Below are positions 52,501-60,509 of a stretch of 64,000 nucleotides of DNA, in pieces. The stretch comes from Panopea generosa. Its lineage: Eukaryota; Mollusca; Bivalvia; Adapedonta; Hiatellidae. Both the position numbers and the translations under genes were made by a program. The stretch's first letter is position 1, and each line of letters opens with the position of its first letter. The notes beneath the pieces were generated by a model. That model saw only the letters and a list, made by a program, of their open reading frames with translations. It had not been told where the DNA came from and searched no databases. Where the stretch lies: positions 3,275,920 through 3,339,919 of the forward strand of contig CM055905.1 of NCBI GenBank assembly GCA_029582155.1, read 5' to 3'.

Positions 52501-53129
52501 CGTATATTCATCATGTACCATACATTTTTTACAGCAACAACCATCAACCTTACAACACTATACTATTCACTTATATTCATCACGTATCATACAATTATTA
52601 CAACAACATTCACCATATAATCACTATACTGACCACTTGTATTTGTCACGTACCATATATTTATTCCAGCAACATATATCATACAATCATCATACTTTTA
52701 TTCATTACGTATATTCATCATGAACCATACATTTGTTACACCAATAACCATCAATCATACAATCAACATACTGTCCTCTTATTTCATTATGTGCCATATA
52801 TTTGTTACAGGGACATTCACTGCTGTAGCGCATTGCGAAGACGTGGACAGCGATTGTGCTATATACGGAAGAGATTACATTTGTTTTGGTGACTATATAC
52901 CCTGGTCAATGATTCACTGTGCTAAGTTTTGCAACTTTTGTACAAGTACGTACAACTTTTACAATGTTATATTTCTGTTTAGTTGAATAGTGAAAAACGA
53001 AACACAAATTAACTTAAGTCTTCATGCATTGTTTATATTTGTAATATTATGCTGACTGTCTTATCAGATGGAACAGATGGGTGGCAGATTCTATACCACA
53101 ATGTAACCTCATCGGCATTTTGGAAGTAA
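28496..53129 (+). CDS. Secreted Ly6-ShKT-TSP1(x3)-ShKT protein, 11 coding exons
   Basis: I assembled this gene from splice sites and phases; it has no long open frame. Coding exons: 28496-28514, 28947-28994, 29773-29852, 32456-32524, 32978-33098, 35407-35529, 36154-36324, 46000-46170, 46517-46684, 52811-52945, 53068-53129 (1,167 nt, 388 residues). All introns are GT...AG and all phases join. Predicted protein: signal peptide 1-22; Ly6/uPAR (three-finger) domain about 27-111; ShKT 116-151; TSP1 repeats 154-210, 211-267, 268-323; ShKT 332-367; tail to 388. All parts are Cys-rich and extracellular. N-glycosylation motifs occur in the Ly6 domain (NVT), first TSP1 (NTT) and tail (NVT). A role in extracellular recognition or adhesion is inference. 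I know of no described family with this exact order. Additional exons inside the 9.7-kb intron 7 cannot be excluded. Confidence 0.85.
28947..28994 (+). CDS. Exon 2: signal peptide core
   Basis: Acceptor TTTATTTTATTTCAG, then [12 protein letters not shown], a hydrophobic run following the Lys-containing start from exon 1, ending at VRKA near the probable signal-peptidase site. Donor G|GTAGGT, phase 1. An alternative acceptor two bases downstream would break the frame. Confidence 0.78.
29773..29852 (+). CDS. Exon 3: first third of the Ly6/uPAR domain
   Basis: Acceptor TCTTTCGGCAG (phase 1). The exon encodes [10 protein letters not shown] ... [12 protein letters not shown], the C-x2-C start and the CxxGE turn that open three-finger Ly6/uPAR domains. 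Donor GAG|GTAAAA in phase 0, the usual internal phase for a split Ly6 domain. Confidence 0.88.
32456..32524 (+). CDS. Exon 4: middle of the Ly6/uPAR domain
   Basis: A 23-codon exon between ATTTTTAAACTTCAG and CAG|GTATCC, phase 0 on both sides. It encodes SCFMDL ... [12 protein letters not shown], matching the central C...GC strands of the fold. Its phase fits exons 3 and 5 and no other frame is open with Cys spacing. Confidence 0.85.
32978..33098 (+). CDS. Exon 5: end of the Ly6/uPAR domain
   Basis: Acceptor GATCAATAG, phase 0. The exon ends with [16 protein letters not shown], the diagnostic CC-x4-CN terminus of Ly6/uPAR domains. Donor AACG|GTAATT returns to phase 1, the phase used by all following modules. 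No GPI-type hydrophobic tail follows, in line with a secreted protein. Confidence 0.88.
33099..35406 (+). repeat. Intron 5, with a ~150-bp tandem repeat (about 33700-35060)
   Basis: Units contain CTGGCTGCCATGTTTTTTGA, then CAAGATGGCT, CTTGGTAGA, TCACCCAAGGAACATTTCTG, TAGTTTCTGACAAGAAG. Clear starts lie near 34454, 34604, 34766 and 34919, with a worn unit at about 33730. The segment from about 33560 (AAGGCCAAGATGGCCC) to about 35150 (GAGCCTTTGGCTCAAGTGAG) looks like one dispersed element ending in a GACGGACGACGGATGACGG stretch. Confidence 0.7.
35407..35529 (+). CDS. Exon 6: first ShKT domain
   Basis: Acceptor CCTTGCCGACTTCCAG, phase 1; donor CTGG|GTAATT, phase 1. The exon encodes a six-Cys ShKT domain: [11 protein letters not shown] ... 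DIC ... [10 protein letters not shown]. The C-x2-C ending and the Asp/Asn before Cys2 are standard. ShKT is a small disulfide fold found in many secreted animal proteins, often as an accessory module; nothing here suggests channel-blocking activity. Confidence 0.9.
36154..36324 (+). CDS. Exon 7: first TSP1 repeat
   Basis: The exon encodes a TSP1 repeat: [17 protein letters not shown], then [13 protein letters not shown], then [16 protein letters not shown]. All six Cys and the W-x2-W-x2-W ladder (sites for C-mannosylation in this family) are present. The acceptor is weak (TTTAATTGAAG), but its phase 1 joins exon 6 exactly. Donor CCAA|GTAAGA, phase 1. Confidence 0.87.
36325..37246 (+). other. 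Start of intron 7: tRNA-like remnant and worn satellite C shoulder
   Basis: A family 2 tRNA-like segment lies at about 36553-36632 (minus strand, CATAGCCGTGGCGGAGGATC on the plus strand). From 36640 the sequence consists of AT-rich, very degenerate satellite C-like words (AATACTTA, TATACTTA). No exon seen. Confidence 0.5.
37252..37716. mobile_element. 465-bp MITE-like element inside satellite C
   Basis: Ends carry a 12-bp inverted repeat (GTCTCACTACAC and GTGTAGTGAGAC), flanked by TTATA on both sides (37247-37251, 37717-37721). Satellite C sequence resumes directly after it, so it inserted into an existing array. The interior holds homopolymer T runs and a GGGTGCAGTGACACCC hairpin, no coding sequence. 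Confidence 0.7.
37717..42540. repeat. Satellite C array (~91 bp units) in intron 7
   Basis: Roughly fifty units of GCATACAGTTATACTTAGTA, then CACTATGTGTATTGCTATAC, then GTATAACCTATAATACTTAG, then TCTGTAATACTAGTATCTAA, then TATAGAAATGT. Variant units recur at about 364-bp steps (four monomers), such as the TATTCGTATTGATATGCG variant near 37780, 38145 and 38505, so higher-order repeats exist. Shoulders at 36640-37246 and 42541-43240 are worn versions. Confidence 0.93.
42541..43582 (+). other. Intron 7: worn satellite C shoulder, then featureless sequence
   Basis: Up to about 43240 words like TATACTTA and TCTGTAAT persist without clear period. The rest is AT-rich and I see no exon in it. Confidence 0.45.
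43583..43665 (+). repeat. tRNA-like (SINE head) with an exact B box
   Basis: GTGTCCGTGATCGAGAAGTT ... GCGGGTTCGAATCCTACCCG resembles a long-variable-arm tRNA; GGTTCGAATCC matches the B-box consensus exactly. The acceptor stem does not pair well and the copy is followed by AT-rich sequence, so a SINE head is more likely than a working tRNA gene. Confidence 0.5.
43720..44280. repeat. Two ends of a hairpin-tipped dispersed repeat
   Basis: TCGTCTTTTTGAAAAAAAA followed by GAAGAGC occurs at about 43722 and 44170 and folds back on itself (AGCTCGTCTTTTT with AAAAACGAAGAGCT). Each is followed by GTCGTCCGCTGGTTAAAGTT. The same kind of end appears at about 27130. Confidence 0.55.
43925..45430. repeat. 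C-rich ~110-125 bp repeat in intron 7
   Basis: About seven irregular units share AATACTCTGCCCCATTTCAA, then CTTTGTTACCGACCCCAAGA, then a CCCTCACCCCTACCCC-like run and a poly-T tract. The densest C runs (44012-44056) make the minus strand a strong G-quadruplex candidate. The interval 45431-45999 holds no recognisable feature. Confidence 0.8.
46000..46170 (+). CDS. Exon 8: second TSP1 repeat
   Basis: Phase 1-1 exon encoding [18 protein letters not shown], then [14 protein letters not shown] and [16 protein letters not shown]. Acceptor TTCATTTTGAAATAG; donor GCAA|GTATGT. Its broken twin lies at 6729-6899. The short intron 8 (46171-46516) holds nothing else. Confidence 0.9.
46517..46684 (+). CDS. 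Exon 9: third TSP1 repeat
   Basis: Phase 1-1 exon encoding [19 protein letters not shown], then [15 protein letters not shown], then [22 protein letters not shown] is the classical TSP1 core. Acceptor TTTACACTGTTTTAG; donor CCCG|GTAAAG. A roughly 90% identical exon lies on the minus strand at 63813-63980, and the first ~75 bases of the following intron are also shared. Confidence 0.92.
46760..47929 (+). other. Intron 9, left part
   Basis: AT-rich sequence with no exon or repeat I can name, apart from the start (46685-46760), which is conserved with the minus-strand paralogue. Confidence 0.45.
47930..49440. repeat. Satellite D array 2 (~29 bp units) in intron 9
   Basis: About fifty degenerate units of AATGAAGTTTGGTGGTAGTT + AATTCTACT, the same family as 19391-19670. 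It is followed by a stretch starting AAGCTGTCTGTGATATTC that has a counterpart after the first array. Confidence 0.92.
49721..49790 (+). repeat. tRNA-like head, family 1, copy 3
   Basis: CTGCAGTGGACTGTGGTTTG, then GCGGTTCACGCCAGAGGTAG is a worn copy of 9501-9570. The upstream phrase AAGGGTGTTCTTAGTCAAAC also matches that found upstream of copies 1 and 2. Satellite A follows about 130 bp downstream. The rest of 49441-49920 is linker. Confidence 0.5.
49920..50985. repeat. Satellite A array 3 in intron 9
   Basis: Units of GAGTGACACATAATGTGGTA + ATAATTATCAC with numerous deletions. Around 50340-50410 a short segment is inverted (GTGTCACTCTTGACAATAAT), giving a local head-to-head arrangement. Confidence 0.9.
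51050..52810. repeat. 66-bp satellite E ending at the splice acceptor of exon 10
   Basis: About 26 units of ACATTCACCATACAATCACC, then ATACTGTCCACTTATATTCG, then TCACGTACCATACATTTGTT, then ACAGCA. Period is exactly 66 for most units. The last unit ends in ATTTGTTACAG, the acceptor of exon 10, and the exon start GGACATTCAC matches the repeat start CAACATTCAC. About two thirds of units keep the acceptor-like TTACAG. Because 66 is a multiple of 3, long frames stay open on both strands; these are repeat translations. Confidence 0.95.
52811..52945 (+). CDS. Exon 10: second ShKT domain
   Basis: Phase 1-1 exon between ATTTGTTACAG and ACAA|GTACGT. It encodes [10 protein letters not shown] ... YICFGDYI ... 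[10 protein letters not shown]: six Cys in ShKT spacing with the C-x3-C-x2-C end. It differs clearly from the first ShKT exon, so it is not a recent copy of it. Its 5' edge is homologous to the adjacent satellite E unit. Confidence 0.9.
53068..53129 (+). CDS. Exon 11: C-terminal tail and stop
   Basis: Acceptor CTGACTGTCTTATCAG, phase 1. It encodes [19 protein letters not shown] and a TAA at 53127-53129. The tail has one N-glycosylation motif and no hydrophobic anchor. Phase 1 joins exon 10 exactly, which makes the total coding length divisible by three. Confidence 0.72.
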
Positions 53130-53480
53130 TCAATATTTGAGTATAACCTTCGTAAATGATTATATTCTATTACTACACTCACTTATGCCTTACACAAACT
53201 GTCTGTTTTTTTTGTGGTGTCATACCATTGGTCAATTCCAGCAACACCAACCGCCAACTCACCACTACGTAGAATGACAAAACCCAAGGTGCAAGTCACT
53301 ACGACCGCTCATGAATAAGTGGACAAAGGAATGTGACTCTACCGATTATGTTTATGACTATATATATATGTATATATATTCCGTGGTTTGAAATAAATTG
53401 TGCAAAATACTTTGGCTTTTGTAAATATATCAATGAATAAAAGCAACAGTAATACTACTATAGCATTATCTTGTGTATTG
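53130..53480 (+). terminator. 3' untranslated region with poly(A) signals
   Basis: AATAAA occurs at 53392-53397 and 53436-53441, 263 and 307 bases after the stop. Either could end the transcript. Confidence 0.55.
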
Positions 53481-53559
53481 TGTTCAGTTGTATAGGCCAT
53501 GTTTTTGCACTAGGAAATCATTAAAATTAATCTATATGGCAGTTTATGGCTGTATAAAA

Positions 53560-54310
53560 GGGTGTGGATTAGTTCCAAATGAGCGTCAATCTAACAGGCC
53601 AATTAGCCTTACCTCCCTTCCAGAAAAACTGATGAAACGGATGATAAAAGTTCGTTCAGAACATAGTGCTTGAATCAAAAATATAATAAATCCCTTTCAA
53701 TATGGCTTCAAATACGGTAGGAACAAGCTCATACGGTTATACCATCAGGTACATTTTGCAAAAAATGTATGACACTCTGTTTTATCCACTCTTCTTTCTG
53801 TTATCCTTATTTATGGTCTCCCTGTAACACTGGATTAGACAGGGATGGTTGTCGTTTTGCCCATTTCATGAAGGCACACATAGACATGCCCAACGAAGCT
53901 TATACTGAAGATCTGGTGGAAGAATATGGTCTCGAGAGGGTCAGTACATTAGACCCAAACTAGATCCGTCCTAGTATTAGATTATCACTCACCGCCGAGT
54001 TATATAAAAGTGGCATGCCAACATTCATAAAATATATTACGTCAAGTCATATTGACCGGCATCGTGCTGAACACACACACATGTATATATATGATAATAA
54101 GGACTCGGTAGCTGGGAAAGTTGCCGCTGCCACTATCATTCCATCCCTTCATATATGCGAAGAGACTCAGCAACAATTTGGCAATGTACACAGCTGAACG
54201 AATCGTAATACCAAATTCTTTGTGTTGGATTATAGAAAATGCACACATGCAACTGTTATCATTTCGGACACACTTCCAGCTCTTAAATCACTGAGAAAAA
54301 TCAACAGGCG
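53560..54310 (+). pseudogene. LINE remnant with RT and RNase H pieces
   Basis: Pieces on the plus strand: SNRPISLTSLPEKLMKRM near 53594 (the N-RPISL RT motif), NPFQYGFKYGRN near 53692, then YIYDNKDSVAGKVAAATIIP near 54083 and IISDTLPALKSLRKI near 54260, which look like the first and third parts of an RNase H fold. An RT followed by RNase H suggests the I/Jockey group. Frames are broken, so this is a dead fragment. Confidence 0.55.
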
Positions 54311-54439
54311 CATGTATAATACAAGTATAACGACAATATTTGACGCAATGACATTTATTTCCACATTATCTTACATTTTGACATCATTTAACCGTCATGA
54401 CATTCATCATAACGATATTGTAACGGGTAAATATATTAC

Positions 54440-54610
54440 AAAATTATGTGTCATTCGTAGCAATAATTATCCCCAGTATGTGTCACTTGTGATAATTATT
54501 GTCACGTTGTATGTCTAAGTTGACAATTATTGTCACGTTGTATGTCTCAGTTTCTCAGTTGACAATTATTGTCACGTTGTATGTCTCAGCTGACAATTAT
54601 TGTTACGTTA
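54440..54610. repeat. Short satellite A-like array
   Basis: Four or five units of TTGACAATTATTGTCACG + TTGTATGTCTCAG, orientation as in 56120-59110. The stretch 54611-54999 holds AT-rich sequence only. Confidence 0.8.
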
Positions 54611-54999
54611 TCAATTCAATTCAATTCATTTTTTTGGCAAACTATGAGCAAACATATGCCTTTGACCATTTACAATATTTTTAAATCATGACATGACAAT
54701 AACATATTGAAATCATACATTTTGAATTGTTTAAGTATCATAGTATGTATGACATAGATACGAAACACTAAACAAATGTAACTCACAAAAATGCACACTG
54801 TCACGCGCATATATACTCACTTTTTTCTACGATTTAAGCAAAGAAAGAAATGTGAAATTAGATATTATTCAGATGGTTACGAACCATAAGTGCTTCATAT
54901 ATAAATTTAGTAATATTAACAAGTAGTTTTCGTCTTTTTGTGGATAATAAATTTAATATTGTTTAAATTCTTTGAGCCTAGCTCTGTTTATTATTATAT

Positions 55000-56110
55000 A
55001 TGTTGATTTATTGTTCCAGGATAACTCGATGGATAAGAGAACCAGGATTGCTTTTGATTTTTATCCTAAATTTAATCGCTTGTTCTTTACAAATAATCGA
55101 TTAAGGATATCTGCGTAGATCATCCAGTACAGAAAGATTAGGTGTTTGATTTTTAACTCCTAAAATACGCTTAAAGAATTTTATATGTATTTTATCGATA
55201 TCTTAATAGTCATCTCTGAGCTGTATAAGAGAATAGGTACTACCATTGTATCAAAAAGAGATAATTTTGTTTTAGTATCGATTTTAATTCATGTGAACAA
55301 TGATAATAAATTATTCATAGCTCTAACAGCTTGATTTACTGGAGCTTTTGGAATTATTTTCATATTACCGTTATCCATAAATTTGGTTCCTTAGTAGCAG
55401 AAATTGTCTACAATATCCAAATTTTCACGTTTTATGAGCCATTCTAAGTTATGATCTTGTTTTCTGTTTTCGAAAATACAAACTTTAGTTTTATTGATAT
55501 TTATTTTTGATCCGTACTTAAATGAATATTCATAGAGATTATTTAGTTGCAATTGTAGACTGTTTGGATCAGTAGTAAACAAAACAATATCATCTGCAAA
55601 TAATAATAAGTATAAACACAAGTTATTAATATCCGATTCAGTCAGATTATCTACGTTAAAAGAATTGTTCACATCATTAACAAACAGAATGAACAAAAGA
55701 GGAGAGAGTGGCTCCCCTGCTTCAATCCAAGCGTGACATCGAAAACATCAGATAATTAGAAGATAATTTTATGCAGGCTGAAACTCGCGAGTACAGTGAT
55801 TTGATAATTGTTATCATTTTACAGCTTACACCGTTTTCAATAAATTTAATTCATAGCGCCTCTTATATCCGTATCAAATGCCTTTTCGTTTTTAATAAAA
55901 AGCACAATAAAGCTTAGATATATTTTGTATTACACAATGTAATATGAAAATGCAACCAGTTATACTTTTTTATTTCTAAAACTAGTAAATCGTTAATCAT
56001 ATGCTCTGGCTTTACACCAAGTATTAAGTCTGTTTTTAATACAGAGTGAAAATATTTTAGGAAGAGAATTCATTAATTTAATTCCTCTTTTATTCGCTGT
56101 ATCCAATTTT
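55000..56110 (-). pseudogene. LINE reverse-transcriptase remnant
   Basis: Minus-strand pieces in order: KNEKAFDTDIRGAMN (about 55890), LGLKQG then, after a one-base frameshift, EPLSPLLFILFVNDV (about 55730-55670), catalytic FADDIVLFTTDP (about 55600), KININKTKVCIF (about 55500), then IPKAPVNQAVRAMNNLLSLF (about 55350-55290) and FFKRILGVKNQTPNL (about 55170-55130). The order is right for a LINE ORF2 RT and C-terminal part. Stops and frameshifts make it dead. It resembles the element at 11490-16540 but is a different copy or family. Confidence 0.75.
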
Positions 56111-56119
56111 CTCACCTGT

Positions 56120-57055
56120 TTTATTATTGTTGTGTTACAATAGACAATCACTCGTGACTATTATTAACACGTAATCGTTTTTCGGTCACTCGTGACTATT
56201 AGTAATACGTTATTAATCACTCGTGACTATTAATATCGTTATCGTTATGGGTCACTCGTGACAGTTATTATCACGTTATCGTTGTGTCACTTGTGAACAT
56301 TATTATCAAGTTATCGTTGTGGTTACAAAAGACAAATATTATCAAGTACATGTTATCAATATGAGTCACTCATGACTATTATTAACACGTTATGGGTCAC
56401 TCGTGACTATTATTAACACGTTGTCGGTATGGGTCTCTCATGACTATTGTAAACAGGTTATCGTTATGGGTCATTCATGACTATTATTAACACGTAATCG
56501 TTTTGGGTCACTCGTGAAATTATTAAGACGTTATTGGTATGGGTCACTCGTGACTATTATTAACACGTAATCGTTTTGGGTCACTCGTGTCTTCTATTTA
56601 CATGTTATCGTTATAAGTCACTCGTGACTATCATTAATACGTTATCGGTATGGGTCACTCGTGGCTATTATTTACCATTATCGGTATGGGTCACTCGTGA
56701 CTTTTATTAACACGTTATCGGTATGGGTCACTCGTGACTATTATTAACACGTTATTGTTATGAGTCAGTCGTGACAATCATTAACACGTTATCGGTATGG
56801 GTCGCTCGTGACTATTATTAATACGTTATCGTTATATGTCACCCGTGTCTATTATTAACACGTTATCGGTATGGGTCACTCGTGACTATTATTAATACGT
56901 TATCGTTATGGGTCACTCGTGACTATCATAACACGTTATCGGTATGGGTCACTCGTGACTATCATTAACATGATAGAGGTATCGGTCACTCGTGACAACG
57001 TTTATCACAATATCGGTATGGGTCACTCGCTAATTATTATGTCATCGCTATTTGT
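56120..57055. repeat. Satellite A subfamily with 37-bp units
   Basis: Units of GGGTCACTCGTGACTATTAT + TAACACGTTATCGGTAT. TCAC-TC-GTGA and related arms are self-complementary. The period is 37, six longer than in the neighbouring array because of an added CGTTATCGGTAT-like part. Confidence 0.9.
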
Positions 57056-59110
57056 CATTCGTACCAATTATTATTACATTTTATGTCTCTCTTGACTATT
57101 AGTGTCACGTTATCGTTGTGTGTTTCTCGTGACAATAATTATCATGTTATCGCTATTTGTCTCTCGTGACAATTGTTATAACGTTACCATTATGTGTTGC
57201 TCGTGAAAACTGTAATCACGCAATGTGCCACTCGTGACAATTATTATCACTTTATCGTTATCTGTTCCTCGTGACACTATTTGTCTTTCGTGACAATAAA
57301 TGGCATGTTATGTGTCACTCGTGACAACAATTGTCTCATTTTAGTAACGTGTCACTTGGACAATTATTATCACATTATGTGTCTCTTGTGACAATTATTA
57401 TCGCATTATGTGTCACTCGTGACAATTATTATCATATTATGTGAAACTCGTGATAATTATTATCACATTATGTGTTTCTCGTGACAATTATTATCACATT
57501 ATGTGTCACACGTGACAATTATTATCACATTATGTGTCTCTCGTGACAATTGTTATCACATTATGTGTCTCTCGTGACAAATATTGTGACATCATGTGTC
57601 ACACGTGACAATTATTATCACATTATGTTTCACTCGTGACAATTATCACATTATATGTCTCTCCTGACAATTATTATCACCTTATATGTCACACGTGACA
57701 ATAATTATCACATTATGTGTCACTCTTGTAAAGTGCTTCCACATAATGTGTCACTAGTGACAATTATTATCACATTATATGTCTCTCTTGACAATTATTA
57801 TCACAGTTTGTGTCTCTCGTGACAAATATTATCACATTATGTGTCACTCGTGACAATTATTATCACATTATGTGTTTCTCGTGATAAATATTATCACATT
57901 ATGTGTTTCTTGTTACAATTATTATCACATTATGTGTCACTCGTGACAATAATTGTCACATTATATGTCTTTCTTGACAATTATTATCACATTATATGTC
58001 TCTCGTGACAATTACTTTCACATAATGTGTCTCTCATGACAATTATTATCACATTATGTGTCACTTGTGATAACTACTATCATATAATGTATCTCTCGTG
58101 ACAAATTATTTGTCACTTGTGATAACTATTATCACATTATGTGTCTCTCGTGACAATTATTATCACATTATGTGTCTCTCGTGACAATTATTATCACATT
58201 ATGTGTCACTCGTGACAATTATTATCACATTACGTGTCACTCGTGACAGTTATTATCACATTATATGTCTCTCGTGACAGTTATTGTCACATTATGTGTC
58301 ACGTGACAATTATTATCACATTATGTGTCTCTCGTGACAATTATTATCACATTATGTGTCACTTGTGATAACTATTATCACATTATGTGTCTCTCGTGAC
58401 AAATTATGTGTCACTTGTGATAACTTTTATCACATTATATGTCTCTCGTGACAATTATTATAACATTATGTGTCTCTCGTAGCAATTATTATCACTTTTT
58501 GTGTCACACGTGACAATTATTATCACATTATGTGTCACTCTTGTCAATTGCTTCCACATAATGTGTCTCTCGTGACAATAATTATCACATTATGTGTCTC
58601 ACGTGACAATTATTATCACATTATGTGTCACTCGTGACAATTATTATCGCATTAAATGTCTTTCTTGATAATTATAATCACATTATGTGTCTATTGTGAT
58701 AATAATTATCACATTATGTGTCTCTCGTGACAATTATTATCACATTATGTGTCACTCGTGACAGTTAATATCACATTATGTGTCTATTGTGATAATAATT
58801 ATCACATAGTGTGTCACTCGTGACAATTATTATCACATTATGTGTCAATCGTGACAATTATTATCACATTATGTGTCTCTCTTGACAATTATTATCACAT
58901 TATGTGTCTCTCATGACAATTATTATCACATTATGTGTCACACGTGACAATTGTTATCACATTATGTGTCACACGTGACAATTATTATCACATTATGTGT
59001 CACTCGTAACAATTATTATCACATTATGTGTCTTTCGTGACAATTATTATCATGGTAACGTTATGTGACACTCGTGATGATTATCGTCAAGTTATTGTTA
59101 AGTGTCATTC
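57056..59110. repeat. Satellite A array 4, inverted orientation, 31-bp units
   Basis: About 65 regular units of TGTCTCTCGTGACAATTATT + ATCACATTATG, reverse complementary to the arrays at 9780, 18360 and 49920. This is the most uniform satellite in the window, so it is probably the youngest. CACATTATGTG and TGTCACTCGTGACA make every unit a potential hairpin. Confidence 0.95.
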
Positions 59111-59740
59111 GTGACAAAAGAAACCGCAGACTCATTGTGTTGTGAAACATACGGAAAGATATATAACCCAGATTATTAGCAAAGCGTGCTGAATGTTAAT
59201 GCCTTTTGTGACACGTCATTGTTATTCCATCACTAAATCACTAAATTTAACCACGTGGATGACAAAGCAACGAATGTATATTATGTTTCAAGAATATAGT
59301 AGTCTGTTGAACAGACCCAGCTCTCAGGTGAGGCTTAAAAAACAACAACACGGCATTCCCTTTATCTTATCAATATTTCTAATTCGTCTTTTTTATGAAA
59401 TTTAAAATCAGCATCAAACTTTTATTACAGCTTATAGATACCGTTTAGATCAAAATGTATAATTTTACATAATGATGTCATGTGCCTGATAAACTTGGAT
59501 TGGCATGATAAACCTACTTTTATCAGGCAGACAGTTTATCAACAGAAATTAATGTAAAATATCCCTCACTCCCCTTGATCATCCTGAAGAAACATAGCAT
59601 TCTATCTTCGAGCAATATCTATTTTGAGTTTGAAATCGCAAAGGACCGCAATTGAGGTTACTAAGACGACACAGAAACAATTCTACTATTCATGCTTATA
59701 TGACATTTATTATAAATGTATTGCAACCCTGTTGCAAGTA
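59111..59740. other. Linker, no gene seen
   Basis: A single 70-codon frame (59193-59405) has no domain resemblance. No repeats noticed. Confidence 0.4.
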
Positions 59741-59910
59741 AACTCAGAGCTTGTATGAATCGATCTCGGGTCCGTTTTCCTTAGTAGAACAAGTATTGAG
59801 TGTTTATTTTAGTAGTATTTGGCGATCCTAAGATAGAATACAGGACTTTTCTGGCATGACATACACACTACCTACTGCACTATCGGTACGGTTAGGTGTT
59901 TCCGTTTGTT
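59740..59910 (-). repeat. tRNA-like head, family 1, copy 4 (inverted)
   Basis: On the minus strand: CGATAGTGCAGTAGGTAGTG, then TCATGCCAGAAAAGTCCTG, then TAGGATCGCC, with the companion phrase for GGAAAACGGACCCGAGATCG further on. Like the other three copies it lies upstream, in its own orientation, of satellite A (here the inverted array ending at 59110). The stretch 59911-60509 holds no other feature apart from the poly(A) signal of the C1q exon (AATAAA, minus strand, 60410-60405). Confidence 0.5.
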
Positions 59911-60509
59911 TAGCTCAAATTAGTGCACATGTCCTCATACGTTACATTGTAAGTATTCATCTAGCTAGTTACTCAATCCAGAATTAAAAATATTGATTCC
60001 AAACAGCCAGGAGAGGGAGGGGTACGTTTTGCAGGCGAGGCATGACACTTAGGATTGCTGATAAAGTTAGTATTGTTTAATGATTTAACCAAAATAAAAA
60101 AATAACAAAAAATAGTGAAACAAATATCAACTCAAAACATGTTATTGATAATTATATACATGTACCAAAATGTTAAAGAGCAAGATAAAAAGTAGAAGCA
60201 TATATAATGTAATTTTTAAGACTGTAAGTGTGCAAACGTACCAAGTGCCTTCTTACTTCATATATACTTGGTATCTTTTTGCAATGACTGGACGATACAT
60301 CCTTATTTTTTATGTGACATGTTGAAGTGCTAATTGTCGCAGGACGTAAGATAAAACATATAACATGCGATCTTAATTACAACAAATTATTATCTAAATA
60401 ATAATTTATTCAATTTTAGATAGATAAAAAAACCAATCAGGCATATCAATATAAACATAACATAGGTAAATGTAGAAACGGCATGGAGTGTTTGTGTATA
60501 TGTCGGCGG

